11,246 nucleotides of DNA. It comes from Phycisphaeraceae bacterium (GTDB lineage Bacteria; Planctomycetota; Phycisphaerae; Phycisphaerales; Phycisphaeraceae). The DNA lies in contig JADZCW010000057.1 in assembly GCA_020851395.1 (NCBI GenBank), positions 1 through 11,246 of the forward strand. The letters are read 5' to 3'. Numbering within the stretch: position 1 is the first letter of the stretch; each line of letters begins with the position of its first letter. Positions 1 to 6,630 of this stretch are shown piece after piece. A program made the position numbers and the translations under genes. The notes beneath the pieces are model-generated. The model was given only the letters and a program-made list of their open reading frames with translations. It ran no database searches and had not been told where the DNA came from.

Positions 1-215
1 ACTGCCCGGGCGGGCTGCGCACGGAGCCGAATCCGGGGGTGCTGCTGGACTTTGAGGTGGACGATCCGGACGCGCACTACGCCCGGCTGTCAAAGATGGG
101 GCTTCACTTTGACGAGCCGATCCGGACGGACAGCTACGGGCATCGGCTGTTCCGGTTCCGGGACCCGGACGGGAACCTGCTGTGCTTCTTCAAGTATCCG
201 GACCGCCACAAGTGA
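1..215 (+). CDS. VOC/glyoxalase-fold protein, C-terminal fragment (5' truncated by window)
   Basis: About 70 codons are open from the left edge in the frame that begins at base 3 and ends in TGA at 213-215. The fragment has the closing half of a vicinal-oxygen-chelate domain: a strand (VLLDFEVDD), a helix (DAHYARLSKMG), then the family hallmark FRFRDPDGNLLCFF, where DPDGN-L precedes the last strand. In the family this strand often carries a metal-ligand Glu (as in GNxxE); here Leu-Cys follows GN, so the canonical C-terminal metal ligand may be absent. VOC proteins include glyoxalase I, ring-cleaving dioxygenases, antibiotic-binding proteins and many uncharacterised members, and the fragment cannot separate these. 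The last 26 bp also encode, on the other strand, the end of the convergent DUF3604 gene. The start and promoter lie outside the window. Confidence 0.75.
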   Translation, partial: CPGGLRTEPNPGVLLDFEVDDPDAHYARLSKMGLHFDEPIRTDSYGHRLFRFRDPDGNLLCFFKYPDRHK

Positions 216-2004
216 CCCAGATCGGGCTGCTCCAGGCGAATGCGGGCCAGCCGTCGATCATGGTGCGCTGGCCGGCGCGCAGGTAGTACATCACGTCGCC
301 GTCGAAGGGCTCCTCGAACGACATGCTCCAGTCCAGGTTGGACTGGGCCTTGCCCTCGTGGAAGGCGTCGCGGTCCTCGAGCTTCTTGTAGTAGGCGCTC
401 TGCCAGTCGCCGCGTCCGTCGAGGCGCAGGCGGGCGATCTCGATGAAGGCCAGGTCTTCGGTGCCGTGGACTTCGGCGGTGAAGCGTAGCGTGTCGCCGG
501 GGTTGGCGTGGATCTCGGACCCCATGGGCTGGCCGTTGACGTGGAAATCCAGGAGCATGCGCTCGCCGGTCGTCGCGTAGCAGTGGCGGGTGTGGAGGGC
601 GTTCCAGATGTCCTGGCGAGTGTTTCTCGTTGCGTGGGCCGCGGTCAGGCCCTTGACGGGCTTGCCGGGCTGGCCCATGTGGTCGTCGCTGCCGGCCACG
701 ACGCCGTACCGGCGTCCCTGGGCCCAGGCGTCTCGGGCGTAGACGGGCTTGTTCACGCTGCTGGCGTACTTGTTCTCGCCTCGGACGCGATTGAATTCGT
801 AGGCCAGCACGTGCTCGGGCATGTAGCGTTCGCCCAGGCCGTGGGAAGAGTAGATCTCCAGGCCGACGGTCCAGGGATCGTGCTCGGGAGCGTACGACGC
901 CTGCGGGCACCAGTGCACGCCGACGTGGTGGGGGACGACGAACGCGTCGGCGGGATCGAGCAGCGGCAGGAGGTGCTGCAGCGACCGCCGTGTGTTGTCG
1001 GCCGGGTCGAGCAGCGGTCCTTGGGCGCCCCGAAAGTAGACGTTGTAGTGGCCGGCGGCGAAGCCCACCTCGTAGGCGAGCAGGGAGGTGAATCGGCCGG
1101 GGTCGTCGGCGCGGTTGGCCCGCGCGACGAAGGCCGGCCAGGTGTCCAGCGACAGGCCGCGGTAGTCGGGCATGACGGCGGCGAAGTCGAGACAGGCGAC
1201 GTCGCGTGCGTAGCCGATCGCGTCCTCGCCGGCGCCGCAGTCGTGGATCTTGTCGTGGCTGTGCATGTCGCCCCAATAGGGCCCGTGCGGATCATCGCAG
1301 ATCCGGATCGGGTTCGATCTGGCCTGATCGAACATCAGCCGGTGCACACCCGGATCGTGGAGGACGACTTCCATTTCGCAGGAGCCGACGAAATCGATTC
1401 CTTCCATGAGGACGGCGCCGTCTTCACGCGTGAGCACGCCGGCTTGATATTTAGACGATGAGCGATTCCAGAAGCGGTCGAGGCTGACGATGCGGACCCG
1501 CAGGGGCTCGCCGGGCCTGGCTGAGGACGGCGCGATCAGGCGGATCTTCTCGGCGTCGCGCGGCAGCGTTCGCACGCGGGGAGGATTTTGCTCTTCCTGG
1601 TCATTGATCCACACGCGGATCGTTGCGTCTTCGGCGAGCCAGGTTGATTGCGAGTTGGAGAGGGTGAAGTGGACGTGTCCGCCGGCTTGTACCTCGCCCT
1701 CACGGACGACCGCGATCACCTTCTTGACGTGTCCCTTGGGCAGCCCGCTGGGCATCGCCACGCGGCCGAGTGACAGGTCGAACTGGGCGCCATCGGCCGT
1801 GATCGTGACGTGGTCGGCCGCCTGCGGATCGTCCAGATGGATCGGCTTGGTGAACGTGATGCAGTAAGGGCGACTCGACCACGACTCCGGCAGCGAGAAC
1901 GCGATGCGATCGCCGCGGCGTAGGGGGGCGTCAAGGATTGCTGTGACGCGGAGCGTGACGGGGACATCGACGGGGCACGATCGGGGCTCAACGAAATACT
2001 GCAT
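190..2004 (-). CDS. DUF3604 / PHP-like metal-dependent hydrolase family protein
   Basis: This 604-residue protein has a beta-rich N-terminal region (about 1-235) followed by a PHP-like catalytic region. Visible family landmarks are WGDMHSHD (244-251), ARDVACLDFAAV (267-278), YEVG then GHYNVYFRG (311-326), the His pair in VPHHVGVHW (357-365), GLEIYSSHG (381-389), GVVAGSDDHMGQPG (434-447), and CYATTGERMLLDF (475-487). The His, Asp and Glu residues in these motifs fit a multinuclear metal site. The usual PHP TDH is replaced by MPD at 278-280. DUF3604 proteins have no firmly established substrate, so none is assigned. No classical signal peptide is seen, so it is probably cytoplasmic. It is the last of four same-strand genes, 98 nt after the alpha/beta hydrolase, with an AT-rich likely promoter of its own. 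There is no Shine-Dalgarno sequence at the ATG (2002-2004). Its 3' end overlaps the convergent VOC gene by 26 bp. Confidence 0.9.
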   Translation of the reverse strand: MQYFVEPRSCPVDVPVTLRVTAILDAPLRRGDRIAFSLPESWSSRPYCITFTKPIHLDDPQAADHVTITADGAQFDLSLGRVAMPSGLPKGHVKKVIAVVREGEVQAGGHVHFTLSNSQSTWLAEDATIRVWINDQEEQNPPRVRTLPRDAEKIRLIAPSSARPGEPLRVRIVSLDRFWNRSSSKYQAGVLTREDGAVLMEGIDFVGSCEMEVVLHDPGVHRLMFDQARSNPIRICDDPHGPYWGDMHSHDKIHDCGAGEDAIGYARDVACLDFAAVMPDYRGLSLDTWPAFVARANRADDPGRFTSLLAYEVGFAAGHYNVYFRGAQGPLLDPADNTRRSLQHLLPLLDPADAFVVPHHVGVHWCPQASYAPEHDPWTVGLEIYSSHGLGERYMPEHVLAYEFNRVRGENKYASSVNKPVYARDAWAQGRRYGVVAGSDDHMGQPGKPVKGLTAAHATRNTRQDIWNALHTRHCYATTGERMLLDFHVNGQPMGSEIHANPGDTLRFTAEVHGTEDLAFIEIARLRLDGRGDWQSAYYKKLEDRDAFHEGKAQSNLDWSMSFEEPFDGDVMYYLRAGQRTMIDGWPAFAWSSPIWVTCGGPDT

Positions 2005-2020
2005 TCTCTAATAATATAAC
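2005..2020 (-). promoter_or_regulatory. Putative -10 element and leaderless start of the DUF3604 gene
   Basis: This is the most AT-rich stretch in the window. Read on the minus strand it contains TATATT at 2018-2013 (5 of 6 matches to TATAAT) and an overlapping TATTAT. The first hexamer ends 8 nt before the ATG, placing the transcription start at or next to the start codon. No convincing -35 hexamer is seen at 16-18 bp. The only purine run before the ATG (AGAGA) abuts it and is too close to act as a ribosome binding site. Confidence 0.4.
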
Positions 2021-2039
2021 AAAATTTGTCCTTGAAGGC

Positions 2040-2065
2040 GTCCCGTGACGGGACCGGGTGCCCGG
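2040..2065 (-). terminator. Two adjacent GC hairpins between alpha/beta hydrolase and DUF3604 genes
   Basis: GTCCCG (2040-2045) pairs with CGGGAC (2049-2054) around TGA, and directly beside it CCGGG (2054-2058) pairs with CCCGG (2061-2065) around TG. They share base 2054, so both cannot form fully at once. They lie 37-63 nt past the hydrolase stop and just upstream of the AT-rich DUF3604 promoter region. No T-run follows immediately on the minus strand; the closest is ATTTT about 14 nt further. It could be a weak terminator or an operator-like site. Confidence 0.3.
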
Positions 2066-2102
2066 GGGCAAACTACCGCCTGGCCGCGGGAGAAGCAAGA
2101 AA

Positions 2103-2831
2103 TTAAATAGCGGTGACGGCCTGGCCACAGAGGGCTGCGACGTCTTGCGGACGCTCCGTGGGCAGGTAGTGGCCCGCGCCGGGGAGCCAGTGCCATTGGA
2201 TGTGGGGGTTGTCGGGCACGGCGAGCAGGCGCTGCGAGTCGGGGGTGCGGCCGAGGTCGCCGTAGACTTCGAAGATGGGGATGGACGCGGACTGAAGGAA
2301 GGCCGTGGCGTCGAAGGTGCTGACGGTCTGCCAGAAGGCGTCCCATCCCCCGGAAGTTTGCGTGAAGCGGTCGCGGGTGGTTTTGAGCTTCTGCTGAATG
2401 GCGGCGACGGCGGCGGGGTTGAGTGTGCCGTGGAAGCGGTCGCCTGTGAAGGCGCGGGTGCAGGTCAGGCGCGTCCAGCCCTCGAGCAGGACAAGAGACG
2501 CCGCTCGGTCGCAGCGGCTGGCGAGGTCCATGGCGACCATGCCGCCGAGGCTGTGGCCGACGAGGATGAAGCGGTTCAGGCGCAGGTGATCGGCCAGAGA
2601 CAGAGCATCGTCGGCCAGGTCGGACATTGAGAAGGTGGCTGTCGGCGTGGCGCTGCGGCCGTGGCCCCGAAAGTCGAGGGTGATCGAACGCCGGCCGTGG
2701 GGCAGGTCCCGCAGGACGGCGTTCCAGTCGGTGCTGTCGCAGCCGGAGCCGTGGAGGAAGATCAGGGGTGTCCCGCTGCCCGGATGGTCGTCGAAGGCCA
2801 GGTCGCCCCAGGCTAGAGCAAGCGTCGGCAT
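2103..2831 (-). CDS. Alpha/beta-fold hydrolase
   Basis: This 242-residue protein has a complete alpha/beta hydrolase layout and a normal length for small esterase-like members. HGSG (27-30) forms the oxyanion-hole turn, DFRGHGRS (53-60) is typical of the family, and GHSLGG (92-97) is the nucleophile elbow with Ser94. The acid is probably Asp192 in VYGDLG, and the catalytic His is His221 in GAGHYLPTERP. Homologous folds include esterases, haloalkane dehalogenases, epoxide hydrolases and C-C hydrolases; Ser as nucleophile argues against dehalogenase (Asp), but the substrate cannot be named. There is no signal peptide, so it is probably cytoplasmic. It starts 31 nt after the acyltransferase stop on the same strand. 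A -10-like hexamer in that gap suggests it can also be transcribed on its own. Confidence 0.93.
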   Translation of the reverse strand: MPTLALAWGDLAFDDHPGSGTPLIFLHGSGCDSTDWNAVLRDLPHGRRSITLDFRGHGRSATPTATFSMSDLADDALSLADHLRLNRFILVGHSLGGMVAMDLASRCDRAASLVLLEGWTRLTCTRAFTGDRFHGTLNPAAVAAIQQKLKTTRDRFTQTSGGWDAFWQTVSTFDATAFLQSASIPIFEVYGDLGRTPDSQRLLAVPDNPHIQWHWLPGAGHYLPTERPQDVAALCGQAVTAI

Positions 2832-2840
2832 GGTGGGGTG

Positions 2841-2846
2841 ATTGTA
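2841..2846 (-). promoter_or_regulatory. Putative -10 hexamer (TACAAT) of the alpha/beta hydrolase gene
   Basis: TACAAT on the minus strand matches TATAAT at 5 of 6 positions and ends 9 nt before the ATG of the hydrolase. The intervening bases (CACCCCACC in part) contain no Shine-Dalgarno sequence, so transcription would begin almost at the start codon. A -35 element is not evident; the region where it would lie is the 3' end of the acyltransferase gene. Confidence 0.4.
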
Positions 2847-2862
2847 ACGGTGGGCGGATGGC

Positions 2863-3954
2863 TTATGACGTAGCGGCGTGAGCCGGGGCGCGGTGGCCGC
2901 GGACCTGGGGGTGGAGGTGGCCGGTCAGCCAAGCGCCCCAGCGGACACGGACCAGGAGCCAGAGGCTCGTCACGCTCAGGAGCGAGGCGAGGAGGAAGAT
3001 CACCACGTCACGCTGCGGGCAGATGGGGATGTCATAGAAGTCGGCCAGGCCGCGGGCGAGGGAGATCCAGAGCCAGTGGCAGAGGTAGACGCCCATGGTC
3101 AGGGGGGCGAGGCGCGCGACCCAGGTGATCAAGGCGTGCTGCCAGGGGGCGAGGGCGACGAGGATGAAGGACAGGCCCGTGAGGACTTTGAGGGCCGGGT
3201 GCATGCCGTGGACCCACTGGTAGGCGGTGATGGCCACGAGCATGAGCAGGCCGAGGAGGGCCATGCGGCGGGCGATGTCGGGGCGTTTGAGCCAGCCGTG
3301 ATAGAGGATGGCCAGCGCCAGGCCCCAGTACAGGGCGCTCCAACGATGCCAGCTGGCCAGGAGCAGGGGGCCGAGCAGGGGGATGCCCTGGAGGGGCGGG
3401 TCGTACCAGTCGGAGATGTCGAGGTTCAGGGCCAGGAGGATGGCCAGGACGGCGACGGTGTACTGGCGGTAGCGGTTGCGGATCATCCACTTGGCCAGGG
3501 GGAAGAGGGCCAGGCAGCCGACGAGGATGAAGGGGATGAACCACATCGGCAGGGCGGTGCCGGTGACCAGGACATCGAGCGAGAGTTCGGGCAGGGGGAC
3601 GCGGGGGCTGAGGCGGTGGTGGACGAACCAGACGACGAGTTGCGTGAGGATGGACCAGCCGATGAAGGGCAGATAGAGGCGTGTCAGGCGTTCGGTGGCG
3701 TACTGCCGCCAGGTGCGGGCGGGTTTTCGGCGGAGGCTCTCGACCATGAAGAGCATGGCGGCGAGGGTGTAGAAGGCGACGGAGAAGCGGCCGAGGATGC
3801 CGGCGGGTTGGAGGGTGTCGGACTCGATGGAGTGGAACCAGATGACGCCCAGGCCGGCAAAGACGCGGGCGGCGTCGAGCATGGCCAGACGCGGGGAGGT
3901 TGAGGGCGCATTGAGCGCCGTGGCCATGCCGCTGTTCTGGTCGGCTCGGGGCAT
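2863..3954 (-). CDS. Membrane acyltransferase family 3 (OafA/NodX-like) protein
   Basis: This 363-residue, strongly hydrophobic protein has roughly ten predicted transmembrane segments. Its N-terminal motif LDAARVFAGLGVIWFHS matches the opening of the acyltransferase-3 family, with Arg30 and His41 at the positions usually conserved. Members transfer acetyl or other acyl groups across or at the cytoplasmic membrane onto sugars, lipopolysaccharide, peptidoglycan or small molecules; no SGNH domain is fused here and the acceptor cannot be predicted. The tail ends in a basic, cytosolic-looking segment rich in His, Arg and Ala. The chosen ATG lies 1 nt after the aspS TGA (TGACATG), which favours translation by reinitiation from aspS. 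Met10 (ATG at 3925-3927) is an alternative, and neither start has a Shine-Dalgarno sequence. The family call is firm and the start less so. Confidence 0.9.
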   Translation of the reverse strand: MPRADQNSGMATALNAPSTSPRLAMLDAARVFAGLGVIWFHSIESDTLQPAGILGRFSVAFYTLAAMLFMVESLRRKPARTWRQYATERLTRLYLPFIGWSILTQLVVWFVHHRLSPRVPLPELSLDVLVTGTALPMWFIPFILVGCLALFPLAKWMIRNRYRQYTVAVLAILLALNLDISDWYDPPLQGIPLLGPLLLASWHRWSALYWGLALAILYHGWLKRPDIARRMALLGLLMLVAITAYQWVHGMHPALKVLTGLSFILVALAPWQHALITWVARLAPLTMGVYLCHWLWISLARGLADFYDIPICPQRDVVIFLLASLLSVTSLWLLVRVRWGAWLTGHLHPQVRGHRAPAHAATS

Positions 3955-3955
3955 G

Positions 3956-5755
3956 TCAGGCGACCGGCTTAGGCGTGGCCGCGGGCTTCTTGGGGGCCTC
4001 GGTCGGGGCGACGCGCAGTTGCAGTTCGCGGAGCTGGGCCTCCTCGACCGGGGCGGGGGCGGCGGTCATGAGATCAGCGCCGGTGGCGGTCTTGGGGAAA
4101 GCGATCACGTCGCGGATGTTCAGCGTGCCGACGAGGTGCATGATCAGTCGGTCGAAGCCGAAAGCCAGTCCGCCGTGCGGGGGCGCGCCATACTTGAGCG
4201 CGTCGAGAAGGAAGCCGAACTTGGCGGCCGCGGCGGCCTCGTCGATGCCCAGGAGCTTGAAGACGCGCTTCTGCACCTCCGGGGAGTGGATACGTATCGA
4301 GCCGCCGCCGACCTCCGAGCCGTTAAGGACCAGGTCGTAGGCCTTGCTGCGGACGGCGCCGGGGTCGGACTCGAGCTTGTCCAGATCCTCGTCGAAGGGG
4401 GCGGTGAAGGGGTGGTGGAGGCTGTCCCAGCGCTTCTCGTCGGGGTTCCATTCCATGGCGGGGAACTTGACCACCCACAGCCACTTCCACTGGCCCTCGG
4501 GGATGAGGTTGAGTTCCTGGGCCAGACGCAGACGCAGGGCGCCCAGGGCCCGCAGGGCGGTGATGGCGGGCGAGCCGACGCCGAAGACGATCAGGTCCCC
4601 CTCGGCGGCGCCGAGGCGCTGGATGAGCGCGTCCTTGATGGGCTCGACGAACTTGGCGATGCCGGTGGCGAACTTGCCGCCCTCGACCTTGACCAGGGGC
4701 AGACCGCCGACGCCGAATTGCTTGATCCACTCGGACATCTCGTCGGTCTGCTTGCGGGTGAGCTTGCCGCCCCCCGGAACTCGAATCGCGCGGACGGTGC
4801 CCTTGGCGTCGAGGGTGCCGCGGAAGACTTTGAAGTCGGTCTGGGCGGCGAGGTCCGACACGTCGACGATCTCCAGGCCGAAGCGGAGGTCGGGCTTGTC
4901 GGAGCCGAAGCGGCCCATGGCCTCGTCGTAGCACATGCGCTGCACGGGCGGGACGTCGACGCCGAGGACTTTCTGCCAGACGCGTCGGGCCATGCCCTCG
5001 GCGACGGTCATGACCTCGTCCTGGTCGACGAAGCTCATCTCCAAGTCCAGCTGGGTGAACTCGGCCACGCGGTCGGCGCGGGGGTCCTCGTCACGGAAGC
5101 AGCGGACGAGCTGGACGTACTTCTCGCAGCCCGAGGCCATCAGGACCTGCTTGTAGAGCTGGGGGCTCTGGGGCAGGGCGTAGAAGGAGCCGGGGATGAC
5201 GCGCGAGGGGACGAGGAAGTCACGGGCCCCTTCCGGGGTGCTGCGGCAGAGGAAGGGGGTCTCGATCTCGAGGAAGCCCTGCTCATCGAAGTAATCGCGG
5301 ATGACCTTGGCTGTGCGGTGGCGGATGGCGAGGATTTCCTGCATCCGGGGGCGGCGGAGATCGACGTAGCGGTACTTGAGGCGGGTCTCTTCGTTGACCT
5401 TGCCGGCCTCGTCGGGGGTGAAGGGGGGCGTCTGGGCCTTGTTCAGCAGCGCGGCCGACTTGGCCTGGACCTCGATCTGGCCCGTGGCGAGGCGCGGGTT
5501 CTCCATGCCAGCCTCGCGCTTGACGCATTGGCCGGTGACCTCGAGGACGTCCTCGTGACGCAGGGCGTTGGCGAGCTTATGGGCGTCGGCGTTCTCGGGG
5601 TGGAAGACGATCTGAGTGACGCCCTTGCGGTCACGCAGGTCGATGAAGACGACGCCGCCGTGGTCGCGGTAGCTGTTGACCCAGCCAGCGAGGGTGACGG
5701 TCTGGCCGACGTGGTCCTGGCGGAGGGCGCCGCAGTCGTGGGTACGCGGGGTCAT
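3956..5755 (-). CDS. aspS: Aspartyl-tRNA synthetase, bacterial type, probably non-discriminating
   Basis: This 599-residue class IIb synthetase charges tRNA(Asp) with aspartate in the cytoplasm. The N-terminal OB-fold anticodon-binding domain (about 1-110) contains LAGWVNSYRDHGG and IDLRDR. The catalytic core follows: motif 1 around 135-167, QSPQLYKQ (196-203), motif 2 FRDEDPRADR (220-229) with QLDLEMSF, and motif 3 GLAFGFDR ending at Arg536, then IRDVIAFPKT. A bacterial GAD insertion lies at about 295-420. His32 and Gly83 sit where Pseudomonas aeruginosa AspRS has the residues linked to recognition of tRNA(Asn). The C-terminus has an extra Pro/Ala/Lys tail. The frame stays open upstream to 6295, but the start at 5753-5755 is chosen because it gives normal family length and has AAGGA 9 nt before it. 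It heads the run acyltransferase, hydrolase, DUF3604. Confidence 0.98.
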   Translation of the reverse strand: MTPRTHDCGALRQDHVGQTVTLAGWVNSYRDHGGVVFIDLRDRKGVTQIVFHPENADAHKLANALRHEDVLEVTGQCVKREAGMENPRLATGQIEVQAKSAALLNKAQTPPFTPDEAGKVNEETRLKYRYVDLRRPRMQEILAIRHRTAKVIRDYFDEQGFLEIETPFLCRSTPEGARDFLVPSRVIPGSFYALPQSPQLYKQVLMASGCEKYVQLVRCFRDEDPRADRVAEFTQLDLEMSFVDQDEVMTVAEGMARRVWQKVLGVDVPPVQRMCYDEAMGRFGSDKPDLRFGLEIVDVSDLAAQTDFKVFRGTLDAKGTVRAIRVPGGGKLTRKQTDEMSEWIKQFGVGGLPLVKVEGGKFATGIAKFVEPIKDALIQRLGAAEGDLIVFGVGSPAITALRALGALRLRLAQELNLIPEGQWKWLWVVKFPAMEWNPDEKRWDSLHHPFTAPFDEDLDKLESDPGAVRSKAYDLVLNGSEVGGGSIRIHSPEVQKRVFKLLGIDEAAAAAKFGFLLDALKYGAPPHGGLAFGFDRLIMHLVGTLNIRDVIAFPKTATGADLMTAAPAPVEEAQLRELQLRVAPTEAPKKPAATPKPVA

Positions 5756-5764
5756 GGTCAAGAT

Positions 5765-5769
5765 TCCTT
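5765..5769 (-). promoter_or_regulatory. Shine-Dalgarno site of aspS
   Basis: AAGGA on the minus strand lies 9 nt before the ATG at 5755. It decides the aspS start against upstream in-frame codons and is one of only two clear Shine-Dalgarno sites in the window. Confidence 0.7.
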
Positions 5770-5818
5770 GGCGGATAAGTCTTCGCGGAGTCAAACCTTC
5801 CGGGGGGCAAAGTTCCGG

Positions 5819-5848
5819 ATGATACCAGGGGGGCGGTAGGGGGGCCAA
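5819..5848 (-). promoter_or_regulatory. Candidate sigma-70-like promoter of aspS
   Basis: On the minus strand TTGGCC (5848-5843, 4 of 6 matches to TTGACA) and TATCAT (5824-5819, 5 of 6 to TATAAT) are separated by 18 bp. This would start transcription near 5812 and give a leader of about 57 nt that contains the AAGGA ribosome binding site. It lies in the 144-bp divergent spacer shared with ribE. Confidence 0.35.
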
Positions 5849-5864
5849 GGTGCAGTCTGGGCGG

Positions 5865-5892
5865 TTGCAGGAGCACGCTGGCGGCCTACACT
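5865..5892 (+). promoter_or_regulatory. Candidate ribE promoter giving a leaderless transcript
   Basis: TTGCAG (5865-5870, 3 of 6 matches to TTGACA) and TACACT (5887-5892, 4 of 6 to TATAAT) are separated by 16 bp. The -10 ends 7 nt before the ribE ATG at 5900, so the transcript would begin at or next to the start codon. No Shine-Dalgarno sequence precedes the ATG. No FMN riboswitch could fit in the 144-bp spacer and leave a leader. Confidence 0.4.
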
Positions 5893-5899
5893 GGCGGGC

Positions 5900-6574
5900 A
5901 TGTTTGCAGGGATTGTTATCGGCAAGGGACGCGTGGCGGATCTGAAACCCACGGCCGGCGGGGTGCGTCTGGTCATCGACCCGGCGGGGGTGGTATTCAA
6001 TCCCCTTCCGGGGGGTGGCGACAGTGTGTGCGTTAGCGGGTGCTGTCTGACGCTGGCGCCGTCGGCTGGCGAGAAGCCCGGCATCCTGGGCTTTGACGTC
6101 ATCAAAGAGACGCTGGACAAGACGCGACTGGGGAGTCTGAAGGTCGGGGATGAGGTGAACCTCGAGACGTCGCTGACGCCCAGCACGCCCATCGGCGGGC
6201 ATTTCGTGCAGGGGCACGTTGACGGTGTGGGGAGGATCACGCGGGTGAGCGCGCAGCCGGAGGAGTGGCGCGTCACCGTCGAGCCGCCGGCGCACCTGAT
6301 GCCTTACATGACGCCCAAGGGGTCGGTGGGGATCGATGGGGTGAGCCTGACGCTGGCGGCGGTGAGCAAGACGGAGATCGAGGTGGCGTTGATCCCCACG
6401 ACGCTGCGCTTGACGACGCTGGGGCAGGCGAAGGTGGGCGATCCGGTGAACCTCGAGGCGGACATGATCGCCAAGACGATCGTGAGCTGGCTGGAGCGCG
6501 TGCTGGAGGAACCGGGAGAGGCGAAGCCTGGGCTCACGATTCAGAAGCTGCGCGATGCGGGCTTCGTGGCGTGA
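5900..6574 (+). CDS. ribE: Riboflavin synthase, alpha chain
   Basis: This 224-residue enzyme dismutates two 6,7-dimethyl-8-ribityllumazine molecules to riboflavin and a pyrimidinedione, the last step of riboflavin synthesis. It shows the tandem beta-barrel structure of the family. The N-terminal barrel opens with MFAGIV and contains GDSVCVSGCCLTL with Cys48, the position of the conserved Cys in Escherichia coli. GGHFVQGHVDG (99-109) links to the C-terminal barrel, which has GSVGIDGVSLTL (141-152) and IPTTLRLTTLG (165-175). The usual opening is MFTGIV, so Thr3 is Ala here. Length is normal for the family, and the C-terminus ends in a helix (LTIQKLRDAGF). No other rib genes lie beside it: it is a single-gene unit divergent from aspS and convergent with the phosphatase gene. 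Confidence in identity is high. Confidence 0.96.
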   Translation: MFAGIVIGKGRVADLKPTAGGVRLVIDPAGVVFNPLPGGGDSVCVSGCCLTLAPSAGEKPGILGFDVIKETLDKTRLGSLKVGDEVNLETSLTPSTPIGGHFVQGHVDGVGRITRVSAQPEEWRVTVEPPAHLMPYMTPKGSVGIDGVSLTLAAVSKTEIEVALIPTTLRLTTLGQAKVGDPVNLEADMIAKTIVSWLERVLEEPGEAKPGLTIQKLRDAGFVA

Positions 6575-6584
6575 TCCTTTCGGA

Positions 6585-6620
6585 TTTCACCACGGAGAGC
6601 ACGGAGGACACGGAGGAAGA
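6585..6620. repeat. Intergenic CACGGAG-type short repeat with 9-bp period
   Basis: Three exact-length 9-mers follow one another: CACGGAGAG (6591-6599), CACGGAGGA (6600-6608) and CACGGAGGA (6609-6617), preceded by TTTCAC and followed by AGA. It occupies most of the 56-bp gap between the convergent ribE and phosphatase genes. Similar TTTCACCACGGAG-type elements recur between genes in Planctomycetota and other phyla; this is recalled knowledge and was not searched. No hairpin or terminator is apparent within it. Function is unknown. Confidence 0.75.
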
Positions 6621-6630
6621 AAAGAGCGAG

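Noticed and set aside
134..1276. A 380-codon minus-strand frame and other long Arg/Pro-rich frames across the DUF3604 gene.
   Set aside because: They overlap the DUF3604 gene in another frame, are extremely Arg/Pro rich, and contain no recognisable motif.
2878..3903. A 341-codon plus-strand frame opposite the acyltransferase gene.
   Set aside because: It is a Gly/Asp/Glu/Ala-rich shadow of a hydrophobic membrane protein on the other strand, with no domain signature.
3797..5839. A 680-codon open frame on the plus strand, antisense to aspS and the acyltransferase start.
   Set aside because: Its product is a low-complexity Gly/Ala/Val/Glu/Asp/Leu mixture with no domain, and the opposite strand encodes an unmistakable AspRS. 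Long antisense frames arise from high third-position GC.
5756..5899. An FMN riboswitch upstream of ribE.
   Set aside because: The spacer is only 144 bp and shared with aspS, the likely ribE promoter leaves essentially no leader, and the conserved RFN-element stem pattern was not seen.
5756..6295. Upstream extension of the aspS frame by 180 codons.
   Set aside because: It would overlap most of the first half of ribE, has no family similarity, and would make AspRS far too long. The Shine-Dalgarno site before 5755 and the conserved N-terminus support the shorter form.
6585..6620. A minimal CRISPR or IS terminal repeat.
   Set aside because: Units are 9 bp with no spacers, there is no inverted repeat, transposase or cas gene nearby, and no target duplication is visible.
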